The translations under genes were made by a program, and so were the position numbers. The notes below the pieces were generated by a model, which was given only the letters and a program-made list of their open reading frames with translations, was not told the origin of the DNA and searched no databases. From assembly GCF_007049795.1 (NCBI RefSeq), contig NZ_SCFY01000019.1, forward strand, positions 26,625 to 90,624: DNA of 64,000 nt, written 5' to 3'. This DNA comes from Ectopseudomonas mendocina (lineage in GTDB: Bacteria > Pseudomonadota > Gammaproteobacteria > Pseudomonadales > Pseudomonadaceae). This document shows, in pieces, positions 42,315-51,306 of this stretch. Numbering within the stretch: the stretch's first letter is position 1; each line of letters starts with the position of its first letter.

Positions 42315-43193
42315 ATGAACAAGATCGAATTCGGCACACGCACATTTGTTCCGGCCTTAGCGGCCATGCTGTTGGCGGTGGTTATTTCCTGGGCAGGGGT
42401 GCTTGACCGGTCTTCCGGTAAGTATGTTGATGAGGCACTGGTGCAAGCCTTTTCAACCTATGCCGTCGCCCGTGGCATTAACGGGGTAGTTTCCGTACTG
42501 CAAAGCGTATCGGTTGGGGGAAGTCTCGGTGTTGCGTTTGATGTTTCCCCGGGGGAAGTACTCGACCCAATCAATGATCTGGTTGAACGTTTTGCCGCCA
42601 TCATGGAGCTTTCTATCGGCTCACTGCTGATCCAGAAGCTGCTGATTGCCATCACCTCAAGCGCGTTCTTCAACATTCTGCTAACGGCCAGCGTGGCGGC
42701 TTTTGCCCTCGTTGCACTGCTGAATATCACCTCTGCAGTCGGGCCGTTGTTTCGTACGGTCTTAACCTTGGTTTTTCTGCGTTTTGCCATCGTGCTGGCC
42801 ATCCTGGCCAATAGCTGGGTTGATATTGTTTTTCTGCGTGAAGGCATCGATCAGCGTGTAGAAGGCGTGAGCAGCGTTTCCGAGGACGTCTCTGCGCGTG
42901 TAGCCGAAACACCTACTGCTGCTAAACCTGCCGAAGAAGAGCAGGGCATGTTTGACTCGTTTAAAAATGGCTTCAGCGCACTGGCAGAAAAGACCCAAGG
43001 CATGATGTCGCAACTCGACGCCAGCGCAGCTAAAGAGGAGCTGGATAACGCGGTCCCCAATATGGTCGACCTGATGGCTGTCTTTATTCTCAAAACCATC
43101 CTATTGCCGCTGCTTTTCCTCTATGGCTTAAAGCGCGTATTTGCCCTGCTGTGGGGCTGGCGTGATGCCGAGCTGAAAGCCGTTACAGCCTAG
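42315..43193 (+). CDS. Multi-span membrane protein, unknown
   Basis: Encodes 292 residues with about five hydrophobic helices (AALAAMLLAVVISWAGV; SSAFFNILLTASVAAFALVALL; VLTLVFLRFAIVLAILANSW; VFILKTILLPLLFLYGL). A charged, helical cytoplasmic loop lies near 200-240 (EEQGMFDSFKNGFSALAEKTQG). No family recognised. It is followed after 11 bases by another membrane-protein gene; together with the zinc-ribbon gene they look like one unit controlled at the WYL palindrome. Confidence 0.65.
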   Translation: MNKIEFGTRTFVPALAAMLLAVVISWAGVLDRSSGKYVDEALVQAFSTYAVARGINGVVSVLQSVSVGGSLGVAFDVSPGEVLDPINDLVERFAAIMELSIGSLLIQKLLIAITSSAFFNILLTASVAAFALVALLNITSAVGPLFRTVLTLVFLRFAIVLAILANSWVDIVFLREGIDQRVEGVSSVSEDVSARVAETPTAAKPAEEEQGMFDSFKNGFSALAEKTQGMMSQLDASAAKEELDNAVPNMVDLMAVFILKTILLPLLFLYGLKRVFALLWGWRDAELKAVTA

Positions 43194-43204
43194 GAGGCAG
43201 CAAG

Positions 43205-43708
43205 ATGCAGTGGCCGCAAATGGAACATGCCTGGGTCTGGATTCTGCTCGCTTTGCTGGTGGTCTACGCGGTTGGCCTTTGGCTGGGCGCCAAGGGCAAG
43301 GTGGTGGTTTATCGCAACTACTACGACGTTATCCTCGTCGCAGGGCTCTACATCTTGCCCGTGCTGATGACGCCTGCATTTATCCTGCTGGGTGGCGGCA
43401 AAGAGGCCGTCAACGAGCTGACCGCAGGCATGTTTATCGTGATGCTGGTGCTGGAGGGCTTGCTGCTGCTGTTTATCCTGGTGCGCAGCGTGCGGGATAA
43501 CTTAAACCCGCTCAAAGCCTTGCTTGCCCTCTATGTGAAAATCCCGACGGCGCTGTTTTTCTCCTTCAACCTGTTGGAGTCCTTCACCGCCAAAACGAGC
43601 CGCGCTAGGCGTAAATCGATTTTCTGGACGCTGTTTATGATCCCGGTAATCCATGCCCTGGTGCACGATAAAACCACCGGCAAATTACCTGGCCGGTTCG
43701 GCCGCTGA
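43205..43708 (+). CDS. Membrane protein, unknown
   Basis: Encodes 167 residues with three hydrophobic helices (VWILLALLVVYAVGLWLG; YDVILVAGLYILPVLMTPAFILL; FIVMLVLEGLLLLFILV) and a basic C-terminus (TSRARRKSIFWTLFMIPVIHALVHDKTTGKLPGR). AGGAGGC precedes the ATG. It is probably co-transcribed with the preceding gene. No family recognised. Confidence 0.65.
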   Translation: MQWPQMEHAWVWILLALLVVYAVGLWLGAKGKVVVYRNYYDVILVAGLYILPVLMTPAFILLGGGKEAVNELTAGMFIVMLVLEGLLLLFILVRSVRDNLNPLKALLALYVKIPTALFFSFNLLESFTAKTSRARRKSIFWTLFMIPVIHALVHDKTTGKLPGRFGR

Positions 43709-43807
43709 ATTTTGGATTGAAAGCGGACGCAGCTCACCTATTCGAGGTGATGCGCCGCAAACAGAGTATTGATCGCCGCACTGCTGCGGCGACCTGAGGA
43801 GTGTTGT

Positions 43808-45733
43808 ATGAGTGGTTTGGCCCAACTTGGCGAAGCCCTGCTGGCTGCAGTGCCGGTAGATGGCAGCAGCATTGGCAATCAAACATTGTTTGAGCGGCTA
43901 AAAGCGCAGCTGCCGGAGATCAGTGAAGAGCAGCTCTGGGCCGCCCGCGACGCGCTGATCGAGCAGGGCGTGCTGGTCAAAGGCCGTGGCCGGGGTGGTT
44001 CGGTATTGCGTGCGCAAGCATCCGGCAGCAGCCTGGCGGATCAGGTGTTGAACAAGGCCCGCGAGCGCATGGCCCCGGTGAACACCGAAGAAGTCTCAGC
44101 CGGTTATGTGGTGCAAGCCGCCGCTGCGGTGAAAAAGGGCAAAGCGCCCAAGCAGCCGGCCACCGGCATCGAGGACATGAAGAAAACCCTCTGGGCCACT
44201 GCCGACAAGCTGCGCGCCAATATGGACGCCGCCGAGTACAAGCACATCGTGCTCGGGCTGATCTTCCTCAAGTACATCTCCGACAGCTTTGCCGGCCGCC
44301 GCGAGGAGCTTTCGCACAAGCTGCTGGATGAAAACGACGACTACTACCTGGGCGACGATGACCCAGAGGCACTCAACGCCGAGCTGGAAGACCGCGACTA
44401 CTACCGCGAGGTCAACGTGTTCTGGGTGCCGGAAGTGGCACGCTGGGAGTCGATTCGTGCCGCCGCCAAACAGGTGGATATCGGCAAGCGTATCGACGAT
44501 GCCTTGGCCGCCATCGAGGCGGAAAACCCACGGCTGAAAAACATCCTCGACAAACGCTACGCCCGCGCCCAGTTGCCGGACGGCAAGCTGGGTGAGCTGG
44601 TGGATTTGATCTCCACCATCGGCTTTGGTGACGACACCGGCAAAGCCCGCGACCTGCTCGGCCAGGTGTATGAATACTTCCTTGGCCAGTTCGCCAGCGC
44701 CGAGGGCAAGCGGGGCGGGCAGTTCTATACGCCGGCCAGCATCGTTAAAAGCCTGGTGGCGGTGCTAAACCCGCACCACGGCAAGGTGTACGACCCTTGC
44801 TGCGGGTCGGGCGGCATGTTTGTGCAGTCCGAGAAATTTATCGAAGCCCACGGCGGCAAGCTGGGCGATGTGTCCATCTACGGCCAGGAAGCCAACCCCA
44901 CCACCTGGCGCCTGGCGGCGATGAACCTGGCCATTCGCGGCATCGACTTCAATCTGGGCAAGGAGCCGGCGGATACCTTTGTGCGCAACCAGCACTCAGA
45001 CCTGCGTGCCGACTTTGTGCTGGCCAACCCGCCGTTCAATATCAGTGACTGGTGGCACGGCAGCCTGGAAGGCGACCCGCGCTGGGTCTATGGCACGCCG
45101 CCGCAAGGCAACGCCAACTACGCCTGGCTGCAACATATGCTCTACCACCTCAAGCCCAATGGCCGCGCCGGTATCGTGCTGGCCAACGGCTCGATGAGTT
45201 CCAGCCAGAACAGCGAAGGCGAGATCCGCAAAGCCATGGTCGAGGCCGACGTAGTGGAAGTCATGGTCGCGCTGCCCGGCCAGTTGTTCTTCAACACGCA
45301 GATTCCCGCCTGCCTGTGGTTCCTCGCCAAACAGAAAACCGCCCGCCCCGGTGAAGTGCTGTTTATCGACGCACGCAAACTCGGCACCAGCGTCAGCCGC
45401 GTGCAGATCGAACTGACCGATGCCGATATCGAACGTATCGCGCAAACCGTCGCCAACTGGCGCGGTGAGCCGCTAGATGTGGGCGGTGAGATAGCCGAGT
45501 ACCAGGACATCGCCGGCTTCTGCCGCAGCGTCACCCTTGCGGAAATCGCCGAGCACGGCCATGTACTCACGCCGGGCCGCTATGTCGGTGCTGAGGAAGT
45601 GGAAGACGACGACGAAGCCTTTGCCGACAAGATGCAGAAGCTCACCGCCCAGCTCGGCGAGCAAATGGCCAAAGGTGCGGAACTCGATCAGTTGATCCGT
45701 CAGAAGCTGGGGGGGCTGGGGTATGAGTTCTGA
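43808..45733 (+). CDS. hsdM: Type I restriction-modification methyltransferase subunit HsdM
   Basis: A 641-residue N6-adenine methyltransferase. Residues about 1-75 form an extra winged-helix-like domain (NQTLFERLKAQLPEISEEQLWAARDALIEQGVLVKGRGRGG) not found in the shortest HsdM proteins. The HsdM N-terminal helical domain follows (EDMKKTLWATADKLRANMDA). The SAM motif is D329-PCCGSGG and the catalytic motif N407-PPF. GAGGAG precedes the ATG at 43808. It opens the restriction/Zorya operon and overlaps hsdS by 11 bases. Confidence 0.95.
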   Translation: MSGLAQLGEALLAAVPVDGSSIGNQTLFERLKAQLPEISEEQLWAARDALIEQGVLVKGRGRGGSVLRAQASGSSLADQVLNKARERMAPVNTEEVSAGYVVQAAAAVKKGKAPKQPATGIEDMKKTLWATADKLRANMDAAEYKHIVLGLIFLKYISDSFAGRREELSHKLLDENDDYYLGDDDPEALNAELEDRDYYREVNVFWVPEVARWESIRAAAKQVDIGKRIDDALAAIEAENPRLKNILDKRYARAQLPDGKLGELVDLISTIGFGDDTGKARDLLGQVYEYFLGQFASAEGKRGGQFYTPASIVKSLVAVLNPHHGKVYDPCCGSGGMFVQSEKFIEAHGGKLGDVSIYGQEANPTTWRLAAMNLAIRGIDFNLGKEPADTFVRNQHSDLRADFVLANPPFNISDWWHGSLEGDPRWVYGTPPQGNANYAWLQHMLYHLKPNGRAGIVLANGSMSSSQNSEGEIRKAMVEADVVEVMVALPGQLFFNTQIPACLWFLAKQKTARPGEVLFIDARKLGTSVSRVQIELTDADIERIAQTVANWRGEPLDVGGEIAEYQDIAGFCRSVTLAEIAEHGHVLTPGRYVGAEEVEDDDEAFADKMQKLTAQLGEQMAKGAELDQLIRQKLGGLGYEF

Positions 45734-47036
45734 TTGGCCGCTAAAACCGCTTGAGGACATAGCCACAGAAGTGACTGTCGGGTTTGTAGGTTCAATGGCT
45801 TCGGAGTACGTCGATGATGGTGTTCCTTTTTTGCGGTCTTTGAACGTCGACCCTTTTGGTATCAATACTAGTGATTTGAAGTTTGTCAGCACCGAGTTTC
45901 ACCAGCGCATCAAAAAGTCAGCATTGCGTCCAGGCGATGTCGTCATCGTTCGGACGGGAAAGCCGGGCACGTGTGCCGTCATTCCTGAGTGGCTGAATGA
46001 TGCGAACTGTTCTGACTTAGTTATTGCGCGTTGCGGAGCTGAAATTCGGCCACGATTTCTTTGTTATTGGATTAATTCAGCGGCTGCTCACCACATTTCC
46101 TCTCATTTGGTCGGTGCGGTTCAGCAACACTTCAATGTTGGCGCAGCAAAAAAAATGTTGGTCGCTACGCCAAGCCTATTTGCTCAAGATCAGGTGATAT
46201 CGATCTTGGGTAGTATCGACGACCGCATCACCCTGCTACGCGAAACCAACGCGACCCTAGAAGCCATTGCTCAGGCGCTGTTCAAATCCTGGTTCGTCGA
46301 TTTCGACCCCGTGCGCGCCAAGGCCGAAGGCCGCCAGCCGGAAGGCATGGACGCCACCACCGCCGCCCTGTTCCCCGATAGTTTCGAAGAGTCCGAACTG
46401 GGCTTGGTGCCGAAGGGGTGGAAGGTTAAGCCAGTTGGCGATGCTGTGGATTGTTTGGGCGGGGGGACGCCTGATACCAAAGAACCAAGCTACTGGGAGC
46501 CAGCCGAGCATTGCTGGACAACACCCAAAGACCTGTCAGGCCTGCAATCCCCTGTATTGCTTCGGACAGAACGCCAGCTTTCGTCTTTAGGGTTAGCCAA
46601 GGTCAGCTCGGGATTGTTAACTGCGGGTACTTTGTTGCTGTCTTCCCGTGCTCCAATTGGCTATCTAGCCATCGCCCAGATGCCGGTTGCAGTTAATCAG
46701 GGCTATATCGCCATTCCTCCAGGCGGTGAACTTTCACCTGTGTATATGCTGTTCTGGTGTCGTCAAAACATGGAAGGAATAAAAGGTCGCGCCAATGGTT
46801 CGACCTTTATGGAAATCAGCAAAAAGGCTTTCCGTCCAATCCCTGCGTTGGTGCCAACAGCTGACGTGCTGGACGCGTTTGCAAATATCGCCGAGCCGCT
46901 GTTTGAGCGCTTAATCGAAAACGAACGCCAAGCTCAAACCCTCACCCAACTCCGCGACACCCTCTTACCCCGCCTGATCTCCGGCCAACTGCGCCTGCCC
47001 GAAGCAGAGCAATGCGTTGAGGAAGCGCTGGCATGA
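45723..47036 (+). CDS. hsdS: Type I restriction-modification specificity subunit HsdS
   Basis: A 437-residue protein with two target-recognition domains, each followed by a conserved helical spacer: DQVISILGSIDDRITLLRETNATLEAIAQALFKSWFVDFD in the middle and LIENERQAQTLTQLRDTLLPRLISGQLRL at the end. It selects the bipartite DNA target for HsdM and HsdR. The two recognition halves are unlike each other and lower in GC than their surroundings, as usual for exchanged domains. It overlaps both neighbours. Confidence 0.95.
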   Translation: MSSDWPLKPLEDIATEVTVGFVGSMASEYVDDGVPFLRSLNVDPFGINTSDLKFVSTEFHQRIKKSALRPGDVVIVRTGKPGTCAVIPEWLNDANCSDLVIARCGAEIRPRFLCYWINSAAAHHISSHLVGAVQQHFNVGAAKKMLVATPSLFAQDQVISILGSIDDRITLLRETNATLEAIAQALFKSWFVDFDPVRAKAEGRQPEGMDATTAALFPDSFEESELGLVPKGWKVKPVGDAVDCLGGGTPDTKEPSYWEPAEHCWTTPKDLSGLQSPVLLRTERQLSSLGLAKVSSGLLTAGTLLLSSRAPIGYLAIAQMPVAVNQGYIAIPPGGELSPVYMLFWCRQNMEGIKGRANGSTFMEISKKAFRPIPALVPTADVLDAFANIAEPLFERLIENERQAQTLTQLRDTLLPRLISGQLRLPEAEQCVEEALA

Positions 47037-48268
47037 GCACCCCGGCCACCATCATCGATCTGCTGGATGCCGTGCGTATTCGTGCGGCTTCACTGGCCGA
47101 AGCCAAACAGCGCTACGCCGCAGAGCTGGCCCCGGACTTTAACCTGGTGGATCACCTGCGCAATAACGAGGTGGCGTTGTCGCGCTACCTCGGTTTGTTG
47201 CTGGATACCCAAGGCGTGCACGGCCAGGGTGAACTGTTTTTGCGCGGCCTGTTGCAACGCCTGGGGCAACCTGGTTTTCAGCCGCAGGATCTGCTGCGCG
47301 TTGAGCTTGAACAACGCACCCACAGCGGCCGTTTCCTCGACATTTACCTTGAGTTTCGCGGTGGTGTGATCGGCATCGAAAACAAGCCATGGGCTGCCGA
47401 CCAGGACAAGCAGCTGGAAGACTACGCACGCTTTCTGCAGCTGTCGGCCCGAGGCGGACAGTGGCTGCTGGTGTATGCCTGCAACTGGGAACCTTCCGAA
47501 GCCAGCTTGAACCTGGCACAGCGTGAAGCGCTGGAGCAAACCGGCAACTTCTTGCGCCTGGATTTTTTACAGATTGCTGAATGGCTGGATGAGTCCGCCT
47601 GCCATGCCCGCGCCCCGAAAGTAAGGCTGTTTGTAGAGGCCCTCAGCGCCTACGTGCGCAAGCAGGTTAATGGAGAAATTGATGTGAGCGAGGCAGAGCA
47701 AATCAAGACGGTGATCCTGCAAAAGCCGGAGCACCTGGAAGCGGCGCTAAAGGTCGCGCAGTCGATCGATCAGGTGAAAGCGCAGCTGCTGGCGGAGTTC
47801 AAAGAGTCTCTGGGGCACGCCCTGAAGGCCGAAGGGCTGATTTTAGTGTGGGAGGACAAGGAACTTGCCACTGGGAAGCTTTACGCCGGTTTTGGCGTGA
47901 AACTGAACGCCGAGCACCGCTTGCATCTGCGTTTTGAGTTTTGGGGCGATTGGCTGAACTCGCTGATATGGGGCATACGTCGCGACAGCGATGATCTTGA
48001 GCTCAATACAGCCAACGTTGTGGCAATAGCCCAGGCAATGGATAGAGCGTTTGGCACAGGGAGTAGCAGCTTGCCCTGGTGGCCATGGTACGCCGGTACT
48101 GGCGGCGTCGATCATGTACTGGTCGACGCTGAGCGCAACTGGTCCATTTCCGCCGAGCCCTGGTTGCGCATTAACGATAAGAGCGAGCGGGGCTTTGTGA
48201 GCCGGATTGTAAAGTTGGCACTTGAGGTCAGTGTTGCCCTGGCTGGGGTGGATGACGCTATGCGTTGA
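47033..48268 (+). CDS. PD-(D/E)XK nuclease-superfamily protein in the restriction/Zorya operon
   Basis: Encodes 411 residues, starting by ATGA overlap with hsdS. The nuclease core lies at about 85-160: D103 in GRFLDIYLEF, E116 and K118 in GVIGIENKPWAADQDKQLEDYARFL, a normal D...EXK arrangement. The C-terminal half (FWGDWLNSLIWGIRRD) is of a type seen in PD-(D/E)XK proteins near defence loci. It is not a standard part of type I restriction or of Zorya. It could be an accessory effector or an independent nuclease. Confidence 0.75.
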   Translation: MSTPATIIDLLDAVRIRAASLAEAKQRYAAELAPDFNLVDHLRNNEVALSRYLGLLLDTQGVHGQGELFLRGLLQRLGQPGFQPQDLLRVELEQRTHSGRFLDIYLEFRGGVIGIENKPWAADQDKQLEDYARFLQLSARGGQWLLVYACNWEPSEASLNLAQREALEQTGNFLRLDFLQIAEWLDESACHARAPKVRLFVEALSAYVRKQVNGEIDVSEAEQIKTVILQKPEHLEAALKVAQSIDQVKAQLLAEFKESLGHALKAEGLILVWEDKELATGKLYAGFGVKLNAEHRLHLRFEFWGDWLNSLIWGIRRDSDDLELNTANVVAIAQAMDRAFGTGSSSLPWWPWYAGTGGVDHVLVDAERNWSISAEPWLRINDKSERGFVSRIVKLALEVSVALAGVDDAMR

Positions 48269-48346
48269 TCTGGCTGATTGCCAGAAGTGGGATGTTGAGT
48301 AGGGCCCAAAGAGGCCCACCGCTATTGATAAGTAGGGCTAGGGCAG

Positions 48347-50554
48347 ATGGATACTTCGACGTTATTGAACCTATGGAGCGGCGCCACCTCGGCCCAGTTG
48401 TTGGCGCCGATCTTTGTGGTCAGCTTGGTGACTGTGCTGTGCTTGCTGTACGGCATCCACTACTTTCTCCGCTCTTTTTTGCTCAGTCGTCGTCTGACGA
48501 AACTGACGAAACAGATTGTGGCCGCGGGGGAGGTTGCTCCGGCGCTGCGTCGCGCCGATCTGGAAAAACTGTTCAAAGGGCATGCCTTCGAGCATGCCTG
48601 GCGTGAGTATTCGGAAACCCTGCACAACCAGTACGAGCTGCGTGACGGCGAACAGCGTTTGCTGCGCTCGCGTGCTACGGCTGGGGCCGCAAGTTTCTTT
48701 ACTGCGCAGAACATGGTGGAAACTCCACTCGGCACGGAGTTCTACAAGCATTTGCCGGGGGTTCTGACCGGCATCGGCATCGTTGGTACGTTCTTTGGTC
48801 TGATGTTGGGCCTGCAGCACTTTGACCCTAGTTTCAATCCAGATGACCCAGGCAAGATTTCCGAAAGTGTTAAGACCCTGCTGCATGACGTACTTTTTGC
48901 TTTCTTGGGCTCTTTTTTCTCGATCTTTGCATCGATTGTGGTGACATTGACCGAGAAGTGGCGTTTAGGGCGTTGCTATAAGCATCTGGAAACACTGACC
49001 GAATCTATCGATGGCTTGTTCGACAGTGGGGTGGGTGAGGAGTATCTGGCCGAACTGGTTAAATCGAGCAACGAGAGTTCGATCCAGACTCGTCAGCTCA
49101 AGGACAGCTTGGTCACTGATCTGCGCGAGATGCTGCAGAACCTGGTAGATACCCAGGTGCGGGAAAGCATGAAGCTGGCCGACAGTCTGTCTGCCAGTTA
49201 CCGCGATTCTGGCCAGGTGTTGGCTGAACACATTGGCGGAGCTATCGAAAACAGCTTAAAGGCACCCTTAGAGCAAATTGCGGGCGCGGTTCAGACTGCT
49301 AGCGGCGACCAGAGCAATCAAGTGCAAGGGTTGCTTACGGATGTGCTGACTGCCTTTATGAGCAAGCTGGAGAGCACTTTTGGGCAGCAGTTCCATGGTT
49401 TGCACGAGATGCTTGGGCAATCGGTGGCGGCCATGCAGTCCATGCAGCAGGGCTTCAATGGCCTGGTGGAAGACATGCGTTCGGCTGGCCAGGCCTCATC
49501 GGAAAATAGCGCCAAGCTGGTCGCTCAGCTGTTGACTGATATGCAGGCCGGACAAAACAGCATGCAGGCTGGGATGAATGAGATGCTGGCCAATCTGCAA
49601 ACGTCTATCGCGCGTATCGGTAGCGAAGGCGAGGGTGCGGGTGAGCGCATGGCTCAACAGTTGGAAAAGCTGTTTGCTGATAGCGAGGCGCGCCAGCAAG
49701 CCATGGCCGAAAATCTGCAGGCGTTTGTTAATGCGATGAAGGAAAGCGTCGGCCAAGGCCAACAGGAAACCATGGCGAAGATTGCTGGCACGGTTGACGT
49801 ACTGGGCGAGCAACTGGGTGGGTTGTTCACGCAGCTGGAGCAGAACCGCACGCAGATGGATCAGGCCAGTAAGGTGGCGCAGGTTGAGTTGCACCGTGGC
49901 ACCCGGGAAATGGTCGGCGGGCTCGAAAAGCAGGTTGAGGATCTTCTGAATGCTGTGGCCGAACAAAATGGCCGCATGCACGACACCGTCAAACTGTTAG
50001 GTGCCCAAACCGAGCAGCATCTGCAAAGCATGCAGCAGGGCGCTGACAAGATGCGCATCGCCGCGGAGCGCTTTGACACCGCAGGGCAGAGCGTGAGCAA
50101 AGCCGGCGAAGCGACGGCGGGTGTGCTGGGTGCCATACAGGGCACCAGCGCCGAGCTGGTCGGCGCCTCGCGTGAGCTGAACAGCGTGGTGGCGGACTAT
50201 CGCAATAACCGTGAGGCGGTTAACCAGACTCTGGCAGTGCTGCAGGGCGTGGTCGCCAGTGCCCAAGGCGAGGCGGCAGGGCGCAGCCAGTATCTGCAGG
50301 ATCTCAAGCAGCAGGGCGAGCGGCTGCAGGCGCTGAACCGTGAGGTGAACGATTACCTGGAGCAAATCAGCAGCGTGCTGGGCAAAGGCTTTGGCGAGTT
50401 TACCGAGGGGGTTGATCGCAGCCTGCGGCAGACCTTGGGCAAGCTAGATGAGGAGTTGGGGAGTGCTGTAACTCGGCTTGCAGGCGGTGTAGACACCATG
50501 AAAGAAAGCCTCGATGACTTCAGCGACATCATGGAACGTGTACAGCGTAAGTGA
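48347..50554 (+). CDS. zorA: Zorya anti-phage system protein ZorA
   Basis: A 735-residue MotA/ExbB-like proton-channel subunit. Three hydrophobic helices are at about 17-45, 137-160 and 178-205 (PGVLTGIGIVGTFFGLMLG; VLFAFLGSFFSIFASIVV). A ~480-residue coiled-coil tail follows (long Gln/Met-rich heptads), the cytoplasmic tail of ZorA. With ZorB it forms an inner-membrane motor that senses phage infection. The length is close to known type I ZorA. It starts 78 bases after the PD-(D/E)XK gene. Confidence 0.93.
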   Translation: MDTSTLLNLWSGATSAQLLAPIFVVSLVTVLCLLYGIHYFLRSFLLSRRLTKLTKQIVAAGEVAPALRRADLEKLFKGHAFEHAWREYSETLHNQYELRDGEQRLLRSRATAGAASFFTAQNMVETPLGTEFYKHLPGVLTGIGIVGTFFGLMLGLQHFDPSFNPDDPGKISESVKTLLHDVLFAFLGSFFSIFASIVVTLTEKWRLGRCYKHLETLTESIDGLFDSGVGEEYLAELVKSSNESSIQTRQLKDSLVTDLREMLQNLVDTQVRESMKLADSLSASYRDSGQVLAEHIGGAIENSLKAPLEQIAGAVQTASGDQSNQVQGLLTDVLTAFMSKLESTFGQQFHGLHEMLGQSVAAMQSMQQGFNGLVEDMRSAGQASSENSAKLVAQLLTDMQAGQNSMQAGMNEMLANLQTSIARIGSEGEGAGERMAQQLEKLFADSEARQQAMAENLQAFVNAMKESVGQGQQETMAKIAGTVDVLGEQLGGLFTQLEQNRTQMDQASKVAQVELHRGTREMVGGLEKQVEDLLNAVAEQNGRMHDTVKLLGAQTEQHLQSMQQGADKMRIAAERFDTAGQSVSKAGEATAGVLGAIQGTSAELVGASRELNSVVADYRNNREAVNQTLAVLQGVVASAQGEAAGRSQYLQDLKQQGERLQALNREVNDYLEQISSVLGKGFGEFTEGVDRSLRQTLGKLDEELGSAVTRLAGGVDTMKESLDDFSDIMERVQRK

Positions 50555-50568
50555 TCTGGAGCTAGCCA

Positions 50569-51306
50569 ATGTTCAACAAATCAACTGCCCCGGCTCGTGC
50601 GCGTGATGAAGGCGAAAAGCCTTTCTGGATCTCCTTTGCCGACCTGATGACGGCGATGATGATTCTGTTCCTGGTGGTGATGGTGGCGTCACTGAGCTCG
50701 GTGACGCAGCGTATCCAGCAGGCCGAGCAGGGCGAGAAGCAGCGTGGTAAGGACATCGCCCGGCTGTGTGAGGATCTGCAGCTCAAGGCGAAGAACCGCA
50801 ACCAGACCATCGTGGTGGATTGCCGGGATAACCGCATTAGCTTCGGTGAGGCGGGGCGTTTTGGGCATAACCAATATTTCCTCAATGACCAAGGCCAGCA
50901 GGCGCTGCAAGACGTAGTGCCGCTGGTGCTGGACGCTGCCGACAGTGAGGAGGGGCGCAAGTGGCTCAAGCAGGTGGTGATCGAGGGCTTTACCGATACC
51001 GACGGCTCTTACCTGTACAACCTGCACCTGTCGCTGCAGCGCTCTGAGTGGGTGATGTGCAGCTTGCTCGACAGCCGTAGCCCCGTGCAGCAAGGGCTTT
51101 CTGCGGAGCGCCAGCAGCAGATTCGTTCGATGTTCTTGGCCGGCGGTGTGTCGTTCAACAACGCTAAAGAGAGCAAGGAAGAGAGCCGGCGAGTGGAGCT
51201 GCGTATGCAGTTCTTTGGTCTGAAAGACAAGGAGCATGCCGCCACTGCTGAAGTGCCGGTATTCGCTACAACGACGCAGGAAAAATGCGCGTTGGAGATG
51301 CGCTAG
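50569..51306 (+). CDS. zorB: Zorya anti-phage system protein ZorB
   Basis: A 245-residue MotB-like stator subunit. A short cytoplasmic tail is followed by one transmembrane helix carrying the essential acidic residue (D25 in FADLMTAMMILFLVVMVASL). A periplasmic OmpA-like peptidoglycan-binding domain comes next (VVIEGFTDTDGSYLYNLHLSLQRSEWV). It anchors ZorA to the cell wall. The zorC start follows its stop directly. Confidence 0.94.
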   Translation: MFNKSTAPARARDEGEKPFWISFADLMTAMMILFLVVMVASLSSVTQRIQQAEQGEKQRGKDIARLCEDLQLKAKNRNQTIVVDCRDNRISFGEAGRFGHNQYFLNDQGQQALQDVVPLVLDAADSEEGRKWLKQVVIEGFTDTDGSYLYNLHLSLQRSEWVMCSLLDSRSPVQQGLSAERQQQIRSMFLAGGVSFNNAKESKEESRRVELRMQFFGLKDKEHAATAEVPVFATTTQEKCALEMR

